DNA of 43,344 bases from Gammaproteobacteria bacterium (lineage in GTDB: Bacteria; Pseudomonadota; Gammaproteobacteria; Pseudomonadales; Azotimanducaceae): NCBI GenBank assembly GCA_003230835.1, contig QIGT01000495.1, positions 1 through 43,344 of the forward strand. The letters run 5' to 3'. The notes under the pieces were generated by a model that saw nothing but the letters and a program-made list of their open reading frames with translations, ran no database searches and was not told the DNA's origin. This document shows positions 1 through 9,191 of the stretch, one piece after another. Position 1 is the first letter of the stretch, and every line of letters starts with the position of its first letter. The position numbers and the translations under genes were made by a program.

Positions 1-1
1 C

Positions 2-1816
2 TGCGGTTTGCTCCTGATCGATTTCATCGACATGTTGGTACAAAAGAATCAGCGCGCAGTAGACAATCAAATGCGCGATGCCTTAGAAGCCGACCGCGCG
101 CGCATTCAAACCAGTAAAATTTCTCGTTTCGGTTTAATGGAAATGAGCCGACAACGATTGCGCCCTTCTCTCGAAGAGGTCACCACCGTGCTCTGCCCAC
201 GGTGTAACGGCCAAGGTCGAATTAGAGATACCAAGACATTAGCGTTAGGTATTTTGCGAGTGATGGAAGAAGAGTCGCTAAAAGAGCACAGCGCAGTGAT
301 CCGCGCCCAAGTGCCTCTTGCTGTGGGCGCTTATCTGCTGAACGAAAAACGCAAGGATGTCGCCGACATCGAGACTCGAACAGGTACGCATATTGTCATC
401 ATCCCCAATATGAATCTGGAGACACCTCACTATATTGTCGAGCGCCTACGCAGTGATCATGTTGCCGAAGAAGGTGATGTTTCAAGCGCAGCATTATCAA
501 ATTTGGCCAATCAAGCGACTCAACAAGATTTGCCCCAAGACCAGCCTATGCCTCAACATCCGCAAGCAGCGGTACGATCTATACAACCCGCAGCACCCCC
601 TGTACCAACCACGAAAGCGGCGCAACCAGTCCAACAAGCGACCACAGGACTCTCGGGGCGGCTGGCTAAGAGCCTTCAGCGGCTGACTAAAAGCCTATTT
701 TCCGATGAATCTGCTACAACAGAGAAAGACGACGCACCCAAAAGACAAGCGCCTGCCAAGCATCGCAACAAACGCGATGACCGCCCGGATCGCAACAAAA
801 ATCGAGGCACGCAACGACGTTCAGAGAAGCAAGACAAACCCACCAGTCGCTCGTCTAACCGTCATAGCGGAACCAAAAATAAAGATGATGAGAATAATCA
901 AGACCGCAAACGTGGCAAGCCTAGGAGTAAACCTGCGGCTCGCGAGCAAGAAAATCGGGAAAGGAAAGGACCCCATCGTGAACGACAAACAGACGCAGAT
1001 TCTGCTGCTGCACAATCATCAGAATCTACACCAGCGGCTGTTTCACGTGAGGAACGCATCCCAAGTGATGAGCAGTTAGCCCAAAGTAAGCGCGCACCCA
1101 GGCGCAAGCGCGGCGAAACACGGGAAAAACCCATCCGTGATACAGCTGCCCGTGATACAACCACCAGAGAAAAGCAGGGTGATGCAAACCAAGCTGATAG
1201 GAAAGTGGATACCAGCAAGCCATCCGCTCCGTCTAATGTAAAGCCTCAGCCAGTAAAAAACGAAGTGACTGAAACCGACAACAAAACTCAACCTAAGCGA
1301 GCCAAAAGTCAGCGCGCCGCAAACGACCCTCGAAATGGAGGTAAGGAGCCTTCAGCTCAAGGTAAGGAGCCCTCAGCTCAAGGTAAGGAGCCTTCAGCTC
1401 AAGGTAAGGAGCCTTCAGCTTCTGGTAAAGAGCCTTCAGCTCAAGGCAAGGAGCCTTCAGCTTCTGGTAAAGAGCCCTCAGCTCAAGGTAAGGAGCCCTC
1501 AGCTTCTAGTAAAGAGCCTTCAGCGTCGGGTAAAGAGCCCGTATCAGCTACTAAAGAACCATCGTCTACACCAATGAGAAGTAAAGCAGAAGCCAACGTA
1601 GAGAAAGCTCAACCCAACACAACTACTACCCAAGCGGCAAAACCTGCACCCACGCAGAAAACAGAACAAGCTGTGATTAAGGACAATAAAGCTAATTCTG
1701 CCCCTGCGCTGAGAGCTGCTAATGATCCCCGAGAGGTGCGTCGACGTCAGCGAGAAGCTGAACTACAAGCCCAGGGTGTCATACGCCGGTCCCCACCGGA
1801 TCAGAACAACTCATAG
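2..1816 (+). CDS. rne: Ribonuclease E, C-terminal part (5' truncated by window edge)
   Basis: Frame is open to the window start (CGLLLIDFIDM...); RNase E motifs LLIDFIDM, RPSLEEVTTVLCPRCNGQGRIRD, then a long low-complexity basic/acidic C-terminal tail. Confidence 0.95.
   Translation, partial: CGLLLIDFIDMLVQKNQRAVDNQMRDALEADRARIQTSKISRFGLMEMSRQRLRPSLEEVTTVLCPRCNGQGRIRDTKTLALGILRVMEEESLKEHSAVIRAQVPLAVGAYLLNEKRKDVADIETRTGTHIVIIPNMNLETPHYIVERLRSDHVAEEGDVSSAALSNLANQATQQDLPQDQPMPQHPQAAVRSIQPAAPPVPTTKAAQPVQQATTGLSGRLAKSLQRLTKSLFSDESATTEKDDAPKRQAPAKHRNKRDDRPDRNKNRGTQRRSEKQDKPTSRSSNRHSGTKNKDDENNQDRKRGKPRSKPAAREQENRERKGPHRERQTDADSAAAQSSESTPAAVSREERIPSDEQLAQSKRAPRRKRGETREKPIRDTAARDTTTREKQGDANQADRKVDTSKPSAPSNVKPQPVKNEVTETDNKTQPKRAKSQRAANDPRNGGKEPSAQGKEPSAQGKEPSAQGKEPSASGKEPSAQGKEPSASGKEPSAQGKEPSASSKEPSASGKEPVSATKEPSSTPMRSKAEANVEKAQPNTTTTQAAKPAPTQKTEQAVIKDNKANSAPALRAANDPREVRRRQREAELQAQGVIRRSPPDQNNS
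1340..1528 (+). repeat. Nine tandem 21-bp units encoding (G/S)KEPSA(Q/S) inside the rne tail, followed by degenerate copies
   Basis: ggtaaggagccttcagctcaa repeated; encodes GKEPSAQ x3, then alternating GKEPSAS/GKEPSAQ. Confidence 0.95.
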
Positions 1817-2802
1817 GGTTCTAGCTCAAGTTCCACCTCGTACCGTTTGTAGATGTCAGCTTTGATGGCATCTGCAAACGCAATAATCTCAGCAGCTTGT
1901 GTGGCACTATTATTAACGATAACCAAGGGTTGTGTAGGCCAACACTCTACTGCGTTTGTCCCTTTGTTTTTCCAACCTGCACGATCTATTAGTTGAGCCG
2001 CGCTCAATTTAACCCCATTGTGCTGAGGATACTGAACCAGATCCTGGTGCTTCGACATAATTTGTGCAGCAGCTTTGTAGCTGACGATTGGGTTCTTAAA
2101 AAAACTCCCAACATTTGCGTCCCTGGATGGATCTGGTAGCTTCGCCTGGCGAATCTGCATGACAGCAACTGCAATTTGTTGTGGCGTAGGTTCTACAGAA
2201 GACAAGCCCTTTAGTTGCTGCTTCAGTTGCGCGTATTCGACCACCACTTTGGCTTTCTTTTGCAGCCGAAACTGTACGGCTAGAATAATCTGGCTTCGAT
2301 TGCGTTTAAATATGCTATCGCGATAGGCGAATTCACATGCCTCTACAGAGATATTTTGAACCTCGCTGTTTAACGACAGCACTTCAACATGCTGAATCGT
2401 GCTTGCCACTTCTACGCCGTAAGCACCAATATTCTGTACAGGTGCTGCGCCAACCGAACCTGGAATTAGCGCCAAATTCTCCAGTCCATACCATTTGTTG
2501 CGCACAGCGGACATAACAAATTCATGCCAACTCTCCCCCGCTGCTACCCTAACAAATACTTCATCTGACGTTTCTCGGACGATTTCAATACCACGCAAAC
2601 TCAACTGACAAACAAATTTGTTCACGTGAGGATGTGGGATAATGTTTGATCCCTGCCCTAGGACAAAAAACGACAGGCCAGCTTCGACTGCGGATGAGCG
2701 TACTCGCTTCAGTTCCCCGACAGATTGAACTCTACATCCACGCGCAGCAACGGAAGTGAGGTTTAAAGTGTTGGGAACTGCGTAGTTTTTTGTGCCTAAC
2801 AA
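1801..2802 (-). CDS. murB: UDP-N-acetylenolpyruvoylglucosamine reductase
   Basis: NTL..A..C.., GQGSNI, NLALIPGSVGAAPVQNIGAYGVE, PDPSRDANVGSFFKNP motifs of MurB. Confidence 0.95.
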   Translation of the reverse strand: MLGTKNYAVPNTLNLTSVAARGCRVQSVGELKRVRSSAVEAGLSFFVLGQGSNIIPHPHVNKFVCQLSLRGIEIVRETSDEVFVRVAAGESWHEFVMSAVRNKWYGLENLALIPGSVGAAPVQNIGAYGVEVASTIQHVEVLSLNSEVQNISVEACEFAYRDSIFKRNRSQIILAVQFRLQKKAKVVVEYAQLKQQLKGLSSVEPTPQQIAVAVMQIRQAKLPDPSRDANVGSFFKNPIVSYKAAAQIMSKHQDLVQYPQHNGVKLSAAQLIDRAGWKNKGTNAVECWPTQPLVIVNNSATQAAEIIAFADAIKADIYKRYEVELELEPYELF

Positions 2803-3353
2803 CTCAAAGCTTGCCTAAAGGTTAAATTTATCCGTACGCCTACTTGTTTATTGGTCTTTGCCAAGGTATGACGACAGCCCCCATCGAAAACCAGTAGAGA
2901 ACCGTGGCGTAATTCCAACTTTTCAACATCGGGTCGATCTGACTTAGATTCTCTAAGCCTATTCTCAACACGAAAAGATCGACGAGCACCCAAGCTCAGC
3001 GAGGCAATTTTTGTCGACCAAGCCATTTCGTTATCTCTATGCCAGCCCATGTAGTGACTTCCGTGACTGTAGCGATTTAGCAGTAGATAATTAAATTTAC
3101 AACCCACACTCTTTTCTATCTGGCAGCGTAGCGCCTGCAGTTTCTTAGGCCATCCATCGGCAACGTGATCGATACCAGTGTAACGATAATTCAAACCACG
3201 GTCGCCAAAGAACGCTAACTGGCGAGGCACGACGGTGGTTTTTCCGTACATTTGGAAGTACTCCTGCTGCCATAGCACTTGATCACTCCTCATTAGCCAG
3301 TTTAACAGCGCCGTGGCAGCGTCAATTGTTAGATAGTTTTGATTAATGATCAT
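2796..3353 (-). CDS. AlkB-like 2-oxoglutarate/Fe(II)-dependent dioxygenase
   Basis: LLNRYSHGSHYMGWHRDNE (HxD), SLGARRSFRV, LRHGSLLVFDGGCRHTL...R.NLTFR. Confidence 0.9.
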   Translation of the reverse strand: MIINQNYLTIDAATALLNWLMRSDQVLWQQEYFQMYGKTTVVPRQLAFFGDRGLNYRYTGIDHVADGWPKKLQALRCQIEKSVGCKFNYLLLNRYSHGSHYMGWHRDNEMAWSTKIASLSLGARRSFRVENRLRESKSDRPDVEKLELRHGSLLVFDGGCRHTLAKTNKQVGVRINLTFRQALSC

Positions 3354-3397
3354 TACGCTATACTAGCGTTTTCGAAACCCAAGAGGACAAAGCGCGA

Positions 3398-4165
3398 GTG
3401 AATATTTCAGGAAAAGTCGCAGCCATAACCGGCGGCGCATCGGGACTAGGTCGAGCAACTGCGCAAATGATAGTCGCCCAGGGCGGTAAAGTGGCCATTA
3501 TGGATATGAACCTTGAACTTGCCCAACAAACGGCTACCGAATTGGGCGATGCAAAAGCTTACCAAGTCGACGTTACTAACGACGACTCTGTAAGCAAAGC
3601 CATAGAAGACATCAAAGCAGATTTCGGCACCATCCACATTAATGTGAACTGTGCCGGTATCGGTGCTGCTGCGCGAACAGTAGGAAAGGACGGTGCCTTA
3701 GACATCAAAAAATTCAACTTAATCCTGCAAGTAAACCTGATCGGTACATTTTCTACCTTGAGTAAATGCGCAGCCGTGATGGCAGAAAACCAGCCAGAGG
3801 GAGAAGCACTCGAGCGCGGCATAATCATCAATACCGCTTCGGTTGCCGCTTTCGACGGTCAAGTTGGACAAGCCGCATATGCGGCAAGTAAGGCAGGTGT
3901 TGCGGGAATGACTCTACCTATCGCCCGAGACCTATCTCGGCAAGGTGTGCGAGTGTGCACTATAGCGCCCGGAATATTTGATACCCCAATGATGGCTGGT
4001 GCGCCCGAGCAAGTACGCCAGCCGTTGATTGATATGGTGCAATACCCTAAGCGCTTAGGCTTGCCACACGAGTACGCTCAGCTCGCACAGCAAATGATTG
4101 AAAATTGTTACCTAAACGGCGAAACAGTACGCCTAGATGGCGGCATTCGTATGTCGGCTAAGTAG
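3398..4165 (+). CDS. SDR-family oxidoreductase (3-hydroxyacyl-CoA dehydrogenase type II-like), GTG start
   Basis: AAITGGASGLGRATA, NCAGIGAA, AAYAASKAGVAGMTLPIARDL. Confidence 0.88.
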   Translation: MNISGKVAAITGGASGLGRATAQMIVAQGGKVAIMDMNLELAQQTATELGDAKAYQVDVTNDDSVSKAIEDIKADFGTIHINVNCAGIGAAARTVGKDGALDIKKFNLILQVNLIGTFSTLSKCAAVMAENQPEGEALERGIIINTASVAAFDGQVGQAAYAASKAGVAGMTLPIARDLSRQGVRVCTIAPGIFDTPMMAGAPEQVRQPLIDMVQYPKRLGLPHEYAQLAQQMIENCYLNGETVRLDGGIRMSAK

Positions 4166-4295
4166 TTCTTGTCCAAAATACGCAGTATTTGGGCTTAGAA
4201 CTAGCGAGGGCAGGACGCCAGAGACAAAACCCGTAGGGTTTTGGGAGGTTTCTGCAAGAAACCGTTGGAAGGAAATTGCCAGGACGGCAATTTCC
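4163..4295. repeat. Array of four consecutive hairpin-forming inverted repeats between convergent genes
   Basis: TAGTTCT...AGAACTA (4163-4203, inner AAATAC-GCA-GTATTT); CAAAACCC-GTA-GGGTTTTG (4225-4243); GGTTTCT-GCA-AGAAACC (4247-4263); GGAAATTGCC-AGGAC-GGCAATTTCC (4271-4295). Confidence 0.85.
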
Positions 4296-4304
4296 GGACA
4301 GAAA

Positions 4305-5096
4305 CTAAGTAAGCTTCCTAGATCGAACGATATCGATCACCCGCGCCAGGTCTTGCGGAGTATCTACTCCGCCGGGCACGGGCATTGGACTATCAATTAC
4401 CCTTATACGATTTCCCGCCTCTAACCAACGCAGTTGTTCAAGTGCTTCGACCTGCTCAAGTTGAGAGTCACCCATCGAGGTAAATGATCGCAGCGCGGTC
4501 ACCCGATAAGCGTATATTCCGACATGACGAAACACCGGCAACTCGGCCACAGGAACTGTCAAGCTGCCTCCTGTTAACGCAACACCACTAACTATACTGT
4601 CACGAGCATAAGGAATAGGTGCGCGCGAAAAATAGATCGCATCCAGAGATTTGTTCCTAACGACTTTGACCGTGTGCGGATTAAAGTAATCTCTCTCGTT
4701 GAGAATAGGTTCACACACTGTTGCCATTTGTACGCTGCTATCATCAATTAACACGTTAGCCAAACAATCGATAACTTCAGGCGGAATGAGGGGTTCGTCC
4801 CCCTGCACATTGACAACAATATCATCCTCAGACCATGCCCGAGTTGCAACAACCTCCATCACTCGATCTGACCCAGACTGATGATCTATGCGTGTCAAAA
4901 GTGCTTGGTAGCCGGCTGAGGTGACTGCATTGAAAACGTCTTCGTGGTCGACCGCAGCAACTACGGTATCTGCATTTGCCCGGCTAGCTTGGGCCATGAC
5001 CCTCACCAACATTGGCTGGCCATCGATGTCTACTAGTGGTTTTGCAGACAGGCGAGTAGATGCATAACGTGCTGGGATGACGATACGAACCGCCAT
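4305..5096 (-). CDS. kdsB: 3-deoxy-manno-octulosonate cytidylyltransferase
   Basis: IPARYASTRLSAKPLVDIDGQPMLVRV, VNVQGDEPLIPP, HVGIYAYR..L, EQLRWLEAG. Confidence 0.95.
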   Translation of the reverse strand: MAVRIVIPARYASTRLSAKPLVDIDGQPMLVRVMAQASRANADTVVAAVDHEDVFNAVTSAGYQALLTRIDHQSGSDRVMEVVATRAWSEDDIVVNVQGDEPLIPPEVIDCLANVLIDDSSVQMATVCEPILNERDYFNPHTVKVVRNKSLDAIYFSRAPIPYARDSIVSGVALTGGSLTVPVAELPVFRHVGIYAYRVTALRSFTSMGDSQLEQVEALEQLRWLEAGNRIRVIDSPMPVPGGVDTPQDLARVIDIVRSRKLT

Positions 5097-5099
5097 CAG

Positions 5100-7988
5100 C
5101 TAACGCTCTAGCATCGCACGTTGGGGTGTTATCGCCGTAGCTGCAAGCAGCTCTTCTAACCTTCGCCTACCATCTTTGGGCAAGCTTACCGATACCCGCA
5201 TGAACCACACGTTAGAAAAATCTTGCTCAATGTGTTTTAGCTTGGCAGCATCTTTTTCGGTACATACAACGCTGATACCATCACTAAACAATACTTCATC
5301 GCCCTTAAAGTCGTGGTGGTCTTTGTAGACGTGCTTGATCGTACTAATATCCAGCCTTTGCAGGGTGGCAAAAAACCGACTCGGATTACCAATACCACAA
5401 ACCGCGTGGACCTCAACGTGATCCTGCGCGAACTTCTCGCAATCAAGATATTCACCAGTCTGCAAATTGTAGAATCCATCAGCAAGCATGGTCATGATAC
5501 TCTCGTCATCACACAAGTTGCTGGCTTCACCATTGGCAATGACCCAATCCACCCGATTTAGTCTCTCCAGCGGCTCTCTTAGCGGACCTGCCGGAATTAA
5601 CAACCCATTTCCAACACCCCTCGAACCATCAACCACGGCAATTTCAATATCTCTGGCCATCGCATAGTGTTGCAAACCATCATCTGAAATCGCAATGTCA
5701 CAGGCTTGGGTCTCAAGAATTTTCAGCGCCTTCACACGATTCGCACAAATCACTACCGCGCAACCTAGGCGGTCCCTTAGCTGTACGCCTTCATCACTAT
5801 ATCGTTCTGGATCAGCACCACTTGGAACCAAAGTTCCAGTTTTACTCAGAGTACCTCCATAACCTCTTAAAACTACGCCTGGTGAAAATCCGAGATCGCG
5901 CAATTCATTCACCAACCAACCAACCAAAGGCGTTTTCCCTGTACCACCCACGGTAATATTACCTACCACAATCACCGGCAAGCTGGTTCGAGAGGGTGTC
6001 TTTTTGCCAGTTAGGTAGGGTCTCTCTTGACGCTTCCGGCCCCAATTGTATATCCAACTAAAAGGCCGTAACAAATGAAGCCACCAAGAGCTTTGATACC
6101 ATGCACGGGTCAAACCCAAAGCAGATTTTTCAAAGGACTCCGAGGTTGGAAAGACTCGCGGGCGCGCTCTTCTAGTTTTGACGAGTGTTAGGCTCGCCGC
6201 GGTATCGGGGGAATCTTGGAATTGCGCATTATACAGTTCTGCATAGTGTCCACCGGTTTCTATCAATTCACCATGCTTACCCTGTTCAACTACCTCTCCG
6301 TCTTTAAGCACTATAATTTGATCCGCAGCTTCAACCGTAGAAAGCCGGTGGGCGATCACCAAAGTAGTGCGATCGCGCATCACTTCTTCTAGTGCTGCTT
6401 GGATATTTCGCTCTGATTCATTATCTAAAGCAGAGGTAGCTTCATCCAGTATTAGAATGGGAGCATTCTTCAACAGGGCTCGTGCAATGGCTACGCGCTG
6501 ACGTTGTCCGCCAGATAAGAGAACTCCATCATCTCCAACGATGGTTTCTAACCCGTCCGGCAACGCATTAATAAACTCGCTCGCGTAAGCCCGTTCGATT
6601 GCTTGCTCGATTGCTTCGTCGGACGCATCAGCTAAGTCTCCATACGCAATATTGTTTCTCAGCGTGTCGTTAAACAGAGTGACCTGTTGTGAAACCAGGG
6701 CAATCTCATGGCGCAGCGAGCCGAGGGTAAACTCTCGAGTATCTATGCCATCAATCAAAATTCTACCCTGGGCAATATCATAAAAACGCGGGATGAGTGA
6801 AGCTAATGTTGTCTTACCACTTCCACTTCGCCCAACCACGGCAATTGTTTTACCTGCCTCAATACGTAAAGTGATGTTTTTCAGGACCTGATTTGATTTA
6901 TCCGATGTTTGGGCCCCGCCAGACGTATAACTACTAGGCGCATAACTACTAGACGCATAACTAAAAGACACATTGTCAAATACAAGCTCTCCGCCTTCCA
7001 CTATCAGTTCTTTGGTTCCACTATCAACTTCGATAGATTCATCAAGCTGGGCGAAGACGTCGTCTGCCGCCGCCAGGCCCCGCTGCAATTTCGCATTGAC
7101 CTCAGATAATCTTCGGATCGGCCTACCCAGCATTCCAGCCCAACTTAGGAAGGCAATAGCCTGCCCGCTAGTCATGGTTTGGGCGGTGTCGTACAACAGA
7201 AGAATTAACAAGCTCAAAGCCAGGGCAATCAACGTCTCATTGAGTTGAGCACTCATCACCTTGGTGACAACCATCTTCAAGTTCTGCTGGCGATTGACCC
7301 GATTGAATCGACTAAACCGACTCGTTTCATACTTTTCCCCACCAAACGTTTTGACAACGCGGTATCCTGATACACTTTCCGAAACAACATGGGTCACGTC
7401 ACCCATAGAATTTTGGATCCGCTTACTAATGCGCCGAAACCGACTACTCGCGAACACCACCACTATGGCTAAAACGGGAACTGTGCCGATAAAAATGAGT
7501 GCCAGTTTCCAATCTAGCCAAATCATTGCGCCAAGGAACACAATTACTTTGAAGCCATCTTGAATAATTGCTCGAAGCGCATCGGTACCCGTGTCGCGCA
7601 ACTGAGCAACGGTAAACGTTATTCGAGACACGAGATGGCCATGCGCGGTCTTATCGAAGAATGAATTAGGCAGACGTAACAGCTGACCAAATAGCTGCTC
7701 GCGAATGTTATGGACGACATTGAATGAGACACTGGAAATTAGGATCTCACCCATTATGGTGCCAAACCCACGCACTAACGCAGCGGCAAACATCATGAGA
7801 GGAATCATAGCCGATGCCCGAACCGCAGAATCCTCCCAATGATCTATCAACTGACCAAACGCATAGCCAAAGTAGGCTTCAGCTCCTGCCGCTGCTAAGA
7901 AGCCAAGAATCGAGACAAGAAGTAGATACCAATAAGGCACTACATACCGCAGTAACCGCTTGTAAGTACTCCAATCGTTAGTGGCCAT
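5100..7988 (-). CDS. msbA-lpxK: Fusion ORF: MsbA-type lipid A export ABC transporter (N-terminal ~610 aa) plus LpxK tetraacyldisaccharide 4'-kinase (C-terminal ~350 aa)
   Basis: ABC exporter TMD and NBD (GRSGSGKTTLASLIPRFYD, LSGGQRQRVAIARALL, LILDEATSALD) then LpxK (RAWYQSSWWLHLLRPFSWIY, VGNITVGGTGKTPLVGWL, SDDGLQHYAMARDIEIAVVDG) in one uninterrupted frame. Confidence 0.92.
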   Translation of the reverse strand: MATNDWSTYKRLLRYVVPYWYLLLVSILGFLAAAGAEAYFGYAFGQLIDHWEDSAVRASAMIPLMMFAAALVRGFGTIMGEILISSVSFNVVHNIREQLFGQLLRLPNSFFDKTAHGHLVSRITFTVAQLRDTGTDALRAIIQDGFKVIVFLGAMIWLDWKLALIFIGTVPVLAIVVVFASSRFRRISKRIQNSMGDVTHVVSESVSGYRVVKTFGGEKYETSRFSRFNRVNRQQNLKMVVTKVMSAQLNETLIALALSLLILLLYDTAQTMTSGQAIAFLSWAGMLGRPIRRLSEVNAKLQRGLAAADDVFAQLDESIEVDSGTKELIVEGGELVFDNVSFSYASSSYAPSSYTSGGAQTSDKSNQVLKNITLRIEAGKTIAVVGRSGSGKTTLASLIPRFYDIAQGRILIDGIDTREFTLGSLRHEIALVSQQVTLFNDTLRNNIAYGDLADASDEAIEQAIERAYASEFINALPDGLETIVGDDGVLLSGGQRQRVAIARALLKNAPILILDEATSALDNESERNIQAALEEVMRDRTTLVIAHRLSTVEAADQIIVLKDGEVVEQGKHGELIETGGHYAELYNAQFQDSPDTAASLTLVKTRRARPRVFPTSESFEKSALGLTRAWYQSSWWLHLLRPFSWIYNWGRKRQERPYLTGKKTPSRTSLPVIVVGNITVGGTGKTPLVGWLVNELRDLGFSPGVVLRGYGGTLSKTGTLVPSGADPERYSDEGVQLRDRLGCAVVICANRVKALKILETQACDIAISDDGLQHYAMARDIEIAVVDGSRGVGNGLLIPAGPLREPLERLNRVDWVIANGEASNLCDDESIMTMLADGFYNLQTGEYLDCEKFAQDHVEVHAVCGIGNPSRFFATLQRLDISTIKHVYKDHHDFKGDEVLFSDGISVVCTEKDAAKLKHIEQDFSNVWFMRVSVSLPKDGRRRLEELLAATAITPQRAMLER

Positions 7989-8006
7989 CAGGAGGAGTGC
8001 GCCTGC

Positions 8007-8441
8007 TTACTCTTCTTCATCGGGTTGCTTAGTCGTAATACTAATACGCACCAAACCGACCGTTCCTGCAGCATCCATCGCACGCACAACAACTTGGTGC
8101 GCCGCGAGCGCATCAGCAGTAATCACCACTCGTGGGGACACTTGTGATGGGTCTTGCAACTGCTGAGCCTCTTGCAGAGCTCTTACTAAGGTACGTTTTT
8201 CAGAATTGACCAACATCCGATTGTTAACAGAGTAGTCCCCCTGCCTGCTGATGGTGATCTCAATTGTGCCCTTGTCAACTTCTTGAACCTCACCACTTGC
8301 TTCTGGCAGGTTGATTTTTAGCTGGGTTTCTCGCACAAACGTTGTCGACACCATAAAAAAAATGAGCAGCAAAAACACAACGTCGATGAGTGGTGTTAGT
8401 TCAACGGTGGCTTCATGCCGGCCTCTTCGTCGTTTAGCCAT
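8007..8441 (-). CDS. exbD: ExbD/TolR-family biopolymer transport protein
   Basis: VELTPLIDVVFLLLIFFMVSTTF. Confidence 0.93.
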   Translation of the reverse strand: MAKRRRGRHEATVELTPLIDVVFLLLIFFMVSTTFVRETQLKINLPEASGEVQEVDKGTIEITISRQGDYSVNNRMLVNSEKRTLVRALQEAQQLQDPSQVSPRVVITADALAAHQVVVRAMDAAGTVGLVRISITTKQPDEEE

Positions 8442-8494
8442 ATTGCTGCTACTCCAGGCTCGCAGCTTGTGCGTGGGGGCTAGGGAACCTCTGA

Positions 8495-9121
8495 TTAGTC
8501 AACTTGAACACCATCAACATCGTGCCCATGTACCATATCAACTAGCTTACTGCTCTCGTGTTCCACTTCAACGATGAGTTCGTCTACCCTGCGCAGAAAG
8601 AATCTGTGAAACATCAGTGCTGGAATGGCTACCGATAAACCTGCCGCTGTAGTAATTAAAGCGGTAGATATACCACCAGCTAACACCCCAGCATTACCCG
8701 CACCTTCTCTCATCAGTGAATTGAACACATCGATCATGCCCACTACTGTACCTAACAGTCCCAACAGTGGCGCGATAGAAGAGATGATCCCCAACGCCGT
8801 CATGTAACGTTCAAGATCATGATTTATTTGCACGGTGGCTTCTTCCATCGCTTCTTTCATGATTTCTCTGCCACGTTTGGCATTCGAAATTCCAGCACCC
8901 AACACTTGGCCCAACGAAGAACCCATACGCAGGTCGCGTGTCTTTTGTTGGTCAAAGCCCTCTTGCTTTAAAGCAGTCCACGTCTGAGCAAGCAAATTTT
9001 TGGGCAATATTCGCGAACGCTGCAAAGACCACAATCTTTCTACACTTATTGCGGCCGCAATCACGCTACACAAAAGGATTGGCACCATCAGCCAACCACC
9101 GGATTGAATAATTTCTAACAC
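8495..9121 (-). CDS. exbB: MotA/TolQ/ExbB proton channel family protein
   Basis: ISSIAPLLGLLGTVVGMIDVF...GISTALITTAAGLSVAIPALM. Confidence 0.93.
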   Translation of the reverse strand: MLEIIQSGGWLMVPILLCSVIAAAISVERLWSLQRSRILPKNLLAQTWTALKQEGFDQQKTRDLRMGSSLGQVLGAGISNAKRGREIMKEAMEEATVQINHDLERYMTALGIISSIAPLLGLLGTVVGMIDVFNSLMREGAGNAGVLAGGISTALITTAAGLSVAIPALMFHRFFLRRVDELIVEVEHESSKLVDMVHGHDVDGVQVD

Positions 9122-9191
9122 TAGGCGCTCCTTTATCGCTACCCGCTTTGTTGTTCTATCTTGTTAGGAAAGGCGCATTTACCACGTACAA

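Noticed and set aside
1340-1528. Regular short repeats as a CRISPR array
   Set aside because: Units are contiguous with no unique spacers and are in frame within rne.
1335-1577. Repetitive ORF MEVRSLQLKVRSPQLK... on the + strand
   Set aside because: Alternate-frame reading of the rne tandem repeat; no independent start or family support.
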